From positions 1 through 9,182 of the forward strand of contig JAJZFF010000499.1 in assembly GCA_021805485.1 (NCBI GenBank): DNA of 9,182 nucleotides. Reading direction: 5' to 3'. Within the stretch, counting starts at the first letter, position 1. Each line of letters starts with the position of its first letter. Shown piece after piece: positions 1 through 6,130 of the stretch. Made by a program: the position numbers and the translations under genes. The stretch is from Pseudomonadota bacterium (GTDB lineage Bacteria > Pseudomonadota > Alphaproteobacteria > Acetobacterales > Acetobacteraceae). The notes beneath the pieces were generated by a model. It worked only from the letters and a program-made list of their open reading frames with translations, had not been told where the DNA came from and did no database searches.

Positions 1-249
1 GGCGCGGCGGACCTCGTCATCGCCGGAGAGTTCGGCGAGGGGAATGCCGAGCAGGTCGCAGAGCGGCGCCGCGAGGCGCGGCGGCACGGGCCGGCGGTCA
101 TTCTCGATCTGGTTCATGTAGCTTGGCGACAGGCCGAGGCGGCGGGCGATGTCGCGCTGCAGCAAGCCGCGCTGCTCGCGGATCTGCCTGATCCTGGCGC
201 CGGCGAAGAGTTTGGGTTCGCGCAAAGGACGGTCCTCGGGGTCGGCCAC
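1..249 (-). CDS. XRE-family HTH transcriptional regulator, N-terminal part (ScfR-like), cut by window edge
   Basis: The reverse strand reads open from a GTG at 249 to the window edge, giving 83 residues. After a charged leader the protein has KLFAGARIRQIREQRG, then a helix-turn-helix (about residues 28-50) with LSPSYMNQIEN, then the RRPVPPRLAAPLCDLLGIPL linker. This wording is typical of cytosolic XRE regulators of the short-chain fatty acyl-CoA responsive group (ScfR/RamB/MccR-like), which usually carry an IrrE-like region and a C-terminal sensor domain of several hundred residues. That part lies outside the window, so the ligand class is inferred from the HTH alone. No ATG lies upstream in frame, and the ribosome site before the GTG is only a purine-rich stretch. 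The gene diverges from the L,D-transpeptidase across about 158 bases. It could instead be another long XRE regulator. Confidence 0.8.
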   Translation of the reverse strand, partial: MADPEDRPLREPKLFAGARIRQIREQRGLLQRDIARRLGLSPSYMNQIENDRRPVPPRLAAPLCDLLGIPLAELSGDDEVRRA

Positions 250-407
250 GCCCCTGCCCGCCCCCGCGCGGCGGTCGTTCGGTCGTAGCCTCCGGATCGC
301 TAGCCGCCCCGGCGGAGGGCGTCAAACCGGAAGGCTGCGCTGGATCAATGACCGCTCGCCCGGGCCGGCCTATCGCTGCCGGAACAGAACGGCGGCGGAG
401 GAGCCGG

Positions 408-1229
408 ATGAAAGTGCATGGTGGCGTGAATCTGCTGTGTTTGGCGATGTTGTTGGCCGGCTGCGCGCGGCCACCGGTGCGGGCGGCCATTCGCCCGCCG
501 GCACCCGAGCGTGGGGAGAATGCCGCGTTTCGCGCCGAGGTAATGGCGACATCGGCGGAACTGGCCCGGGAGGTGCCGCGCGCGACCGTACCCGCTCCCG
601 ATGCCACGGCACAATGGATTGCGGCGACACGGCGCGGGTTGGCAGAAGCCGGGGTGAGTGTAACCCGGAGCCAGTTCATCATCGTCGTCGATCGCAATCC
701 GCAGGTCCAGCGTCTCTGCATTATCGCGGCGCGGCTCGCCGGGGCGTGGGACCTGCTCGGGTGCGACGCCGTTTCAACCGGGCAGGCCGGACGGCGGGGG
801 TACTTCATCACCCCCGTCGGCGTGTTTGCCCATACGACAGACATTCTCGACTACCGGGCGCTCGGCACGTTCAACGAGAACCACATCCGCGGCCTCGGCC
901 TGAAGGGGATGCGGGTCTGGGATTTCGGCTGGCGGGTCGCGGAAAAGGGATGGCGGACCGATGGTGAAACCGGCGAAATCCGGCTGCTGGTGCACGCGAC
1001 CGACCCGGATTACCTGGAGCCGCGCCTCGGACAGACAGGCTCGCAGGGATGCGTGCGGATATCGGCGGCGATGAACCGGTTTCTCGACCGTCACGGCGTG
1101 CTCGACGCCGAACAGGAGGCGGCGGCACGGGAAAATGCACGGATCGCGGCGACACTGCCGGCCGACCGTGCCCCCTCGCCGCTCGCGGGCGAATTGCTGG
1201 TGGTGATCGATTCTACGGATGGAACCTGA
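408..1229 (+). CDS. Lipoprotein L,D-transpeptidase (YkuD family)
   Basis: This 273-residue protein starts at ATG 408, chosen because GGAGGAG lies about 5 bases upstream and because this start gives a clean lipoprotein signal (MKVHGGVNLLCLAMLLAGC, lipobox LAGC, lipidated Cys19). The in-frame ATG at 348 would bury the signal peptide. The C-terminal half is a YkuD catalytic domain, with His196 in LLVHATD and the nucleophile Cys215 in GSQGCVRIS. The usual SHGC is SQGC here, a variant found in some proteobacterial members. Such enzymes act in the periplasm on peptidoglycan stem peptides, making 3-3 cross-links or attaching proteins, and a few family members cleave instead. About 95 residues between the lipid anchor and the catalytic region match no domain I recognise. 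One base separates its stop from the next start, so the pair is probably co-transcribed. Confidence 0.87.
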   Translation: MKVHGGVNLLCLAMLLAGCARPPVRAAIRPPAPERGENAAFRAEVMATSAELAREVPRATVPAPDATAQWIAATRRGLAEAGVSVTRSQFIIVVDRNPQVQRLCIIAARLAGAWDLLGCDAVSTGQAGRRGYFITPVGVFAHTTDILDYRALGTFNENHIRGLGLKGMRVWDFGWRVAEKGWRTDGETGEIRLLVHATDPDYLEPRLGQTGSQGCVRISAAMNRFLDRHGVLDAEQEAAARENARIAATLPADRAPSPLAGELLVVIDSTDGT

Positions 1230-1230
1230 A

Positions 1231-1410
1231 ATGCCGTGGACCGCGGATGAAGCCGAACGCCATACGCACCGGGCGAACACGTCCGAGTTGCGGGTGCTCT
1301 GGGCGAAGATCGCCAATGAGTGCCTCGCGCGAACCGGGGATGAGGGGCGCGCGATCCGCGAGGCGAATGCCGTCATCGCCCGGCTTGCGCGGCAGGAACC
1401 CCGGCGCTGA
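1231..1410 (+). CDS. Small conserved-type protein of unknown function (59 aa)
   Basis: This 59-residue protein begins MPWTADEAERHTHRAN and contains TGDEGRAIREANAVIARL. From memory, short proteins starting MPWTADDA-RHT and ending with GDEGRAIREANA occur widely in proteobacteria and their phages, with no assigned function. The ATG at 1231 fits that family start better than the in-frame ATG at 1219, which overlaps the end of the transpeptidase gene. GGATGGA lies about 7 bases upstream of 1231 as a possible ribosome site. There is no signal peptide or membrane segment, and the sequence looks helical and charged. The one-base gap to the upstream gene suggests translational coupling. It ends 9 bases before the convergent PH-domain gene. 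The gene is probably real, but its role is unknown. Confidence 0.72.
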   Translation: MPWTADEAERHTHRANTSELRVLWAKIANECLARTGDEGRAIREANAVIARLARQEPRR

Positions 1411-1419
1411 GACGTCGGA

Positions 1420-1881
1420 TCAGGCGGCGGTGATGCTGCTGCGGAACGCGAGAGGGTCGGCGATCCGCGGGAAAGGTTCCCAGGTGGAGCCGGTGCCGCG
1501 GACGATGACAGTGCCGTAATTGAAAACCCGGCCGGCAAGAGACTGCCGAACCTCGACGCTCTCGACCTTTTCCAGGCTCATTTCATGGGAGTTGCGGCCG
1601 AAGATGCCACTCTTGTGGATGACCCGGCGGTCGGTCACCGCGAGTTCGGTGGACATGCGCCGGAGCCAGGCAACGAGGAGCAGCCAGCAGCCGAGCAGGA
1701 AGGCGGCAGCGGCGGCGAAATGCAGGTAGGTCGACGGCCGGCCCCCGGTAACGCCGCCGGCGATGATGAGCGCGAAGGCAAGGACGACCGTGACGATGCC
1801 GCGGAGATAGACGAACCAGTGAAGATGCGTCCAGCTCATCACGGTTTCGTCGGGCAGCAGAACCTGCTCGATATAGCTCAC
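1420..1881 (-). CDS. Two-TM bacterial PH-domain (YdbS-like, bPH_2) membrane protein
   Basis: This 153-residue protein starts at GTG 1881. GGGAG at 1889-1893 (minus strand) precedes it with 7-base spacing, which supports this start. Two hydrophobic segments, about residues 27-45 (GIVTVVLAFALIIAGGV) and 51-73 (FAAAAAFLLGCWLLLVAWL), are followed by a cytosolic bacterial PH domain from about residue 76: STELAVTDRRVIHKSGIFGR, then SLEKVESVEVRQSLAGRVFNYGTVIVRGTG, ending in IADPLAFRSSI. This is the standard form of the PF03703 (DUF304/bPH_2) single-domain proteins. Their function is poorly defined; membrane stress or export roles have been proposed for some. It converges on the 59-residue gene with a 9-base gap and diverges from the hybrid kinase across 279 bases. 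The family call is confident and the function unknown. Confidence 0.88.
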   Translation of the reverse strand: MSYIEQVLLPDETVMSWTHLHWFVYLRGIVTVVLAFALIIAGGVTGGRPSTYLHFAAAAAFLLGCWLLLVAWLRRMSTELAVTDRRVIHKSGIFGRNSHEMSLEKVESVEVRQSLAGRVFNYGTVIVRGTGSTWEPFPRIADPLAFRSSITAA

Positions 1882-1945
1882 GGACCATCTCCCGGTGCAG
1901 TGTGCCTGGCTGGCGAGCCCGCCGGGACTCCAGCCCAGGGGCCCA

Positions 1946-1987
1946 GATCACGGACATGTTGATTTAAAGCGCAAGCAACATGTGATC
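1946..1987. promoter_or_regulatory. Extended inverted repeat between the PH-domain and hybrid-kinase genes (candidate operator)
   Basis: Perfect 8-base arms ACATGTTG (1954-1961) and CAACATGT (1976-1983) flank a 14-base A/T-containing spacer. The dyad extends outward: GATCAC (1946-1951) pairs with GTGATC (1982-1987) if the four bases GGAC on the left side are looped out. It sits about 70 bases upstream of the GTG of the PH-domain gene and about 175 bases upstream of the kinase, so it could serve either promoter. No T-run follows, so a terminator is unlikely. The rest of 1882-2160 shows no ORF of note and no clear -35/-10 pair. Confidence 0.4.
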
Positions 1988-2160
1988 GACGATATTCACC
2001 CTGTAACCACATATCGCCCAACTCTGAATTCGCGAAGGGTGCGGACGGCGACGTAGCAGACGCAACCGTTGGCGGCAATCTGCGGACGGGGACTTCGCAC
2101 TCGGCCCGGCGGCATCGATTGCACATCGACGCCCCACACCGCAGCGGGTAGGATAACGGC

Positions 2161-4062
2161 ATGACTTCCAAACCCGACGCCCCCGACGAGCCGCCGGCAT
2201 TCGCCCGGTCCTTCGAGGCCGCGCTGATCGGCAAGTCGCTCGACGGCATCATCACGTCGTGGAGCGAAGGGGCAGAGCATCTGTTCGGCTACCGGGCGGA
2301 CGAAATCATCGGGCGCTCGATCCATTTGCTGGCGGCGCCCGGGCGCGAGGCGGAAATGGACGAGCTTCTGGCCCGGACAGCAAAGGGCGAGACCTTCGAC
2401 CAGTTCGAGACCATCCGCCGCCGCAAGAACGGCTCGCTCGTCCGCGTGCTGCTCACGCTCAACCCGGTGCATGATACGGACGGCCGCATCGTCGGCATTT
2501 CCAAGATCGCGCGGGATATCACCGAGCATCGCAGCACTGAGGCCAGGCTCCGCTCGATCCTCGACACCGCGCCGGATGCCGTTATCGTCATCGATCCGCG
2601 CGGCACCATGAGGTCGTTCAGCCAGGCGGCCGAACGGATGTTCGGCTACGCGGCCGAGGAAGTCGTCGGCCGCAACGTGTCGATGCTGATGGCCGAACCG
2701 CATACCTCGGCTCATGACCTCTATCTTGCCCGTTATCTGGAAACCGGCGAGCGGCGCATCATCGGCATCGGCCGCGAGGTAGAGGCCCGCCGGGCCGACG
2801 GCTCGACCTTTCCGGTCGAACTCGCCGTCGGCGAGGTCGACCTGCCCGAGATGAGACTGTTCACCGGCTTCATCCGCGACGTCAGCAAGCGCAAGCGTCT
2901 CGAGAACGATCTCGCGCAGGCGCAGAAAATGGAGGCCGTGGGCCAACTGACCGGCGGACTCGCGCATGATTTCAACAATCTGCTGGCAGTGATTTCCGGA
3001 AACCTCGAAATGCTGGAGGGTCATGTCAACGGCGGCGAGGCCGCGGAACTCCTTGCCGAGGCCCGGCTCGCAACCGAACGTGGCGCCGAACTGGCGGCAA
3101 GGCTGCTTGCCTTCGGCCGGCGGCAAACCCTCCGGCCGCTCGCGATCGACGTGAACGACCTCGTCGGGAAGATGGCGCCGCTGTTCCGGCGCACGCTCGG
3201 CTCGCCGGTGATGATCGAGACAAGGCTTGCAGCCGACCTGCCGCGCACCATGGCGGATCCGGGACAGATCGAGACGGCGCTGCTCAACCTCGCCCTCAAT
3301 GCGCGGGACGCCATGCCCAAGGGCGGCCGTCTCGTGATCGAGACCGGCCTGCTCCATGTCGATGCCGACTATGCGGCACAACAGGCCGAGACCCTGCCGG
3401 GCAATTATGTAGTCCTGGCGGTGACGGACAGCGGGATCGGCATGAGCGCCGAAACGCGGGCACATGCCTTCGAGCCTTTCTTCACCACGAAGGACGTTGG
3501 TGAGGGATCGGGGCTCGGACTGTCGATGGTCTACGGCTTCGTCAAACAGAGTGGCGGCCATGTGCAGATCTATTCCGAACCCGGGCTGGGCACCACGGTC
3601 CGCTTGTTCCTGCCGGCGATCCGGGCCGACATGGTTGCCACCGCCGCCGACGAGGTGGCTCCTGTCCCGCCGCCGCACCGCGGGATGGTCCTCGTGGTCG
3701 AGGACGATCCCGCGGTGCGGCGTGTCGCGGAGCGCCGACTTGCCCGTCTCGGATATTCCACGATCAACGCGGCGACAGGCGCTGCCGGCATCGCAGCGCT
3801 CCAATCCCATCCTGAGGTCGCGGTGCTCTTCACCGATGTCGTGCTGGCCGGTGGCATGTCAGGCCTCGATCTCGCCATCGCAGCCCGGGTGGCGCGCCCC
3901 GAACTGCCGGTGCTGTTCACTTCCGGCTATGGCGATCCCGTCGTGCTCAGGGGCCGCGCGCTACCCGCCGGGGCGATCTGGCTGCAAAAACCCTATGCCG
4001 AGACGGCCCTTGCAAACGCACTTGCAACCTTGCTCCGGCCGGTTCGCGACGAGGGCGTCTGA
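2161..4062 (+). CDS. Soluble hybrid sensor histidine kinase with FixL-type heme PAS domain (PAS-PAS-HisKA-HATPase-REC; hFixL-like)
   Basis: This 633-residue protein starts at ATG 2161, with AGGA 7 bases upstream. No transmembrane segment is visible, so it is cytosolic. PAS1 covers about residues 13-124. PAS2 (about 128-250) reads RSILDTAPDAVIVID, then AHDLYLARY and RIIGIGR. Aligned by eye to Bradyrhizobium FixL it keeps the heme-ligating His (H185 = H200), R191 (= R206) and the O2-contacting Arg (R205 = R220); FixL H214 is Arg199. The H-box is GGLAHDFNNLL with phospho-acceptor H269. The ATPase has N-box LNLALNARDAM, DSGIGMS, FEPFFTTK and GSGLGLS. The C-terminal receiver has E514/D515/D516, phospho-Asp D559 and K610. 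All catalytic residues are intact. The H-box is of the HDFNN type, not the HELNQPL of classical FixL. It ends 15 bases before the convergent OmpR-type regulator, a plausible partner. Heme binding is inferred from residues only. Confidence 0.92.
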   Translation: MTSKPDAPDEPPAFARSFEAALIGKSLDGIITSWSEGAEHLFGYRADEIIGRSIHLLAAPGREAEMDELLARTAKGETFDQFETIRRRKNGSLVRVLLTLNPVHDTDGRIVGISKIARDITEHRSTEARLRSILDTAPDAVIVIDPRGTMRSFSQAAERMFGYAAEEVVGRNVSMLMAEPHTSAHDLYLARYLETGERRIIGIGREVEARRADGSTFPVELAVGEVDLPEMRLFTGFIRDVSKRKRLENDLAQAQKMEAVGQLTGGLAHDFNNLLAVISGNLEMLEGHVNGGEAAELLAEARLATERGAELAARLLAFGRRQTLRPLAIDVNDLVGKMAPLFRRTLGSPVMIETRLAADLPRTMADPGQIETALLNLALNARDAMPKGGRLVIETGLLHVDADYAAQQAETLPGNYVVLAVTDSGIGMSAETRAHAFEPFFTTKDVGEGSGLGLSMVYGFVKQSGGHVQIYSEPGLGTTVRLFLPAIRADMVATAADEVAPVPPPHRGMVLVVEDDPAVRRVAERRLARLGYSTINAATGAAGIAALQSHPEVAVLFTDVVLAGGMSGLDLAIAARVARPELPVLFTSGYGDPVVLRGRALPAGAIWLQKPYAETALANALATLLRPVRDEGV

Positions 4063-4077
4063 CCCGCCCCGCGCGAT

Positions 4078-4800
4078 TCACCGTTCCAGCTTGCCCGCGA
4101 AGACATAGCCCGCGCCACGCACCGTCTTGATCAGTTGCGGTTGTCCGGGGTCCTGCTCGATCTTGCGGCGGAGCCGCATGACCTGGGTATCGACCAGCCG
4201 GTCGAACGCCTCAAAATCCCGCCCTTTCAGCAGGTTCAGCAACTGGTCGCGGTCCAGGACCCGCCCCGCGTGGCGCAGGAAGACGGCAAGAAGTTCGAAC
4301 TCCGCGGTGGTCAGCGGTATATCCACCCCATCCCGCCCGCGCAGGGTCCGGCCGAGCGGGTCGAGGGCATGGCCGTCGAAACGGATCTCGGTTTCCGGCG
4401 GGTCCGGCTCGGCGGGCTCCGGTGCGCTGCGTCCCGTCATCCGCCGCTTGAGGGCGCGGATCCGCGCAAGGACCTCGCGCAGATGGAAGGGTTTGGCGAT
4501 ATAGTCGTCGGCCCCGGCTTCCAGTCCCGCCACCCGGTCGATGACATCGTCCTTGCCGGTCAGCATGATGATCGGGATATCAGAGCGCGCCCGGATGGCT
4601 CGGGCGATCGCCAGCCCATCCTCCCCGCCGAGCATGAGATCGAGCAGCACCAGCGTGACGTCACCAGCGACGAGAGCCGCATGGATGCTGACCTCGCTGT
4701 CGGCTTCCTTGGTTCCGTATCCCTCACCGGCAAGATAGCGACGCAGCATCGTGCGGATCTGGGGGTCGTCGTCAACGATCAGAATTATCCCCGCGTCCAC
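4078..4800 (-). CDS. OmpR/PhoB-family response regulator (possible FxkR-like partner)
   Basis: This 240-residue protein starts at GTG 4800. No other start lies between it and the in-frame stop at 4843-4845, and the ribosome site (TTAGGG) is weak. The receiver domain (about 1-120) is complete: D10/D11/D12 acidic pocket, phospho-acceptor D54 in LVLLDLML, T81 and K103 in AKPF. A proline- and glutamate-rich linker (about 122-138) leads to a winged-helix Trans_reg_C domain (about 139-237) with PLTTAEFELLAVFLRHAGRVLDRDQLL and the closing IKTVRGAGYVF. It should be a phosphorylation-controlled, DNA-binding cytosolic regulator that binds direct repeats. It converges on the hybrid kinase (15-base gap) and diverges from the FixK-like gene. 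In Rhizobium etli an OmpR-type regulator, FxkR, connects hFixL to fixK; the same composition here makes that role plausible. Orthology to FxkR is not shown. Confidence 0.93.
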   Translation of the reverse strand: MDAGIILIVDDDPQIRTMLRRYLAGEGYGTKEADSEVSIHAALVAGDVTLVLLDLMLGGEDGLAIARAIRARSDIPIIMLTGKDDVIDRVAGLEAGADDYIAKPFHLREVLARIRALKRRMTGRSAPEPAEPDPPETEIRFDGHALDPLGRTLRGRDGVDIPLTTAEFELLAVFLRHAGRVLDRDQLLNLLKGRDFEAFDRLVDTQVMRLRRKIEQDPGQPQLIKTVRGAGYVFAGKLER

Positions 4801-4992
4801 GGCCCTAACCCATCGATGGTCGAATAAGATGGAAAGACTAATTTATATGAACTTGTCATAAAACGCCACACAAAGCCGCGAAATGTCAACAAAGATACGC
4901 CGATCCGGCATCTGCGTGTTGCAGTGAGCGTTTAGGAGTGACGGCGCTGAGTCTCGAGCCCTATCAACCCTGGACGCATGAGGACCACGCCA
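4801..4992. promoter_or_regulatory. Divergent control region between OmpR-type regulator and fixK-like gene
   Basis: This 192-base divergent spacer has an AT-rich core at about 4835-4895. On the minus strand a TTGACA (plus 4884-4889) could be a -35 for the response regulator, but no good -10 lies 16-18 bases away. TGTCA occurs twice in direct orientation (4854-4858 and 4884-4888), 30 bases apart and each followed by an A-rich stretch, and ACAAAG recurs at 4870-4875 and 4889-4894. Direct repeats are what OmpR-type regulators usually bind. The copies are short and the repeat call is tentative. A GAGGA at 4980-4984 is the ribosome site for the ATG at 4993. Confidence 0.35.
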
Positions 4993-5706
4993 ATGTCGCA
5001 TGTCGCTGCCGAGCAGCCTCGGGCCACGATTGCCAACTGGAGTGCCGCTGGTGAACCGGGCTTTCGCGCAGGTGCGCTGGAGGCCGGCGCCTCGCTGTTC
5101 ATCGAAGGTGAAAACGTCGACAAGATCTATGATCTCGTGTCCGGAATAGTCCGGCTTTCGAAAATGCTGCCCGACGGGCGTCGGCAGATCCTGGGCTTCC
5201 TGTTTCCGGGCGAGATATTTACCCCGTCCGGCTTTGCCATCAGTCATGGCGGCTGTGCCACATGCTCCGCAGATGCAGTAACCTCGGTCGAGGTCGTGAC
5301 GCATCGGCTCAGCAGTTTCGATGGGCTTCTGGCCAGTCGGCCGGACCTGACGCGCAGCCTGCTGGCCACGGCCGCGAAGAGCCTTTTCATGGCGCAGCAG
5401 CAGATGCTCCTGCTCGGACGGATGAGCGCGACCGAACGCCTGGTCTGGTTTCTGTTGCGGATGGCCGAACAGCAGGATGTCGAAGGTGACGGACCTATCC
5501 GCCTGCCGATGTCCCGTGTGGATATCGCGGATTACCTCGGGCTGACGATGGAAACAGTCTCCCGCACCTTCCGCTGGCTGCGCGAGCGCAACATCATCGC
5601 GCTCAGAGGGGCGACGGAAATCCGGATCGTCGATCCCGGCCGGGCGCGCCAGATCGCCGATTGCGCTTGCACCGAGCGCTCGGTGGCGCCGCGCTGCCGG
5701 CAGTAG
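4993..5706 (+). CDS. Crp/Fnr-family transcriptional regulator, FixK-like (E--SR recognition helix)
   Basis: This 237-residue protein starts at ATG 4993, preferred over the in-frame ATG at 4978 because GAGGA (4980-4984) sits 8 bases upstream and 4978 has no ribosome site. A cyclic-nucleotide-binding-type beta barrel (about 20-125; GASLFIEGE, GIVRLSKML, ILGFLFPGEIF) is followed by a dimer helix with LLLGRMSATERLVWFLL, then an HTH (about 171-200) reading LPMSRVDIADYLGLTMETVSRTF. The recognition motif is E187, S190, R191, as in FNR and FixK, which predicts TTGA half-sites rather than CRP-type GTGA. The N-terminal four-cysteine iron-sulfur motif of FNR is absent. Cysteines C88-x2-C91 and C224, C226, C235 near the C-terminus are unusual and may be redox-active or incidental. 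The position next to the response regulator and near the FixL-like kinase suggests oxygen-linked control. Paralogue identity (FixK, NnrR or another) cannot be fixed by eye. Confidence 0.9.
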   Translation: MSHVAAEQPRATIANWSAAGEPGFRAGALEAGASLFIEGENVDKIYDLVSGIVRLSKMLPDGRRQILGFLFPGEIFTPSGFAISHGGCATCSADAVTSVEVVTHRLSSFDGLLASRPDLTRSLLATAAKSLFMAQQQMLLLGRMSATERLVWFLLRMAEQQDVEGDGPIRLPMSRVDIADYLGLTMETVSRTFRWLRERNIIALRGATEIRIVDPGRARQIADCACTERSVAPRCRQ

Positions 5707-6130
5707 ACGGAACAATGCAGACCATCCCATGCAGCCGACAATATCGATGCTGGCGATAACCCGGAACCGGGCATGGTTGCATCCGGCATCGCATTGCAAG
5801 GCGAAATGAGAGATCCGCATTTCGACAGTCATGAATTTCGGGTTGTCCCGGTGTTATGATTTAATTTTGATCATTTCTGTATAGCATATAAAACTTTCCT
5901 AACATTTTAGCTTGAATGGATAACTGCTTAATACACAAGAAACAGATACGCCGTGGTTGGGTCCATATATTGTGCCCCTTGAAGCGTCATGGGCGGAATA
6001 ACCTCTGACCGAACGTTTTACTATTTTAATTATTTCAGAATTTTTGAAGAATTTCTCTATTATTAAAATTTTTTCATTGACCTGTCATTTTTAAGGTTGT
6101 ATATGATGAATAAATCAACTGGAGGTTGAT
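5707..6130. other. Non-coding region upstream of the CtrA-like gene, AT-rich in its right part
   Basis: This stretch of 424 bases has no convincing gene. The left part (to about 5840) is GC-balanced and holds two small dyads: CCCGG-AA-CCGGG at 5760-5771, and CGAAATG (5802-5808) with CATTTCG (5818-5824) around a 9-base loop. Neither has a T-run, so they are poor intrinsic terminators for the fixK-like gene. From about 5850 to 6130 the DNA turns AT-rich; by my count 6001-6060 has 16 G/C of 60 and 6061-6120 has 13 of 60. I searched TTAA sites for the CtrA pattern TTAA-N7-TTAA and found none. Confidence 0.75.
6077..6105 (+). promoter_or_regulatory. Candidate sigma70-type promoter of the CtrA-like gene
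   Basis: TTGACC (6077-6082) is followed after exactly 17 bases by TATATG (6100-6105), with an A/T-rich stretch just upstream that could act as an UP element. The predicted transcript would begin about 15-20 bases before the start codon, leaving room for the GGAGG at 6121-6125. A small dyad, TGAC-CT-GTCA (6078-6087), overlaps the -35 and could be an operator. The promoter is predicted from consensus only. Confidence 0.5.

Noticed and set aside
98..844. 248-codon open frame on the minus strand overlapping the XRE and transpeptidase genes
   Set aside because: Antisense to the transpeptidase and in a different frame from the XRE gene; composition is typical of a shadow frame.
1996..3810. 604-codon open frame on the minus strand
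   Set aside because: It lies entirely antisense to the hybrid kinase, whose domains are unmistakable. The translation shows no recognisable domain and is a by-product of high G+C codon use.
4854..4889. TTGACA on the minus strand as the -35 of the response regulator promoter
   Set aside because: No hexamer near TATAAT occurs 16-18 bases downstream; kept only as a remark in the spacer entry.
5760..5824. Intrinsic terminator of the fixK-like gene
   Set aside because: The two dyads are short and neither is followed by a T-run.
4843..5832. 329-codon open frame on the minus strand
   Set aside because: Antisense to the FixK-like gene and the divergent promoter region; no domain is recognised.
6103..6129. 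Eight-codon mini-ORF (MMNKSTGG) ending one base before the CtrA-like start
   Set aside because: It has no ribosome site of its own and contains the ribosome site of the real gene; more likely chance than a leader peptide.
5850..6130. CtrA-type binding sites (TTAA-N7-TTAA) in the AT-rich regions
   Set aside because: Each TTAA in both AT islands was checked for a second TTAA after 7 bases; none was found.
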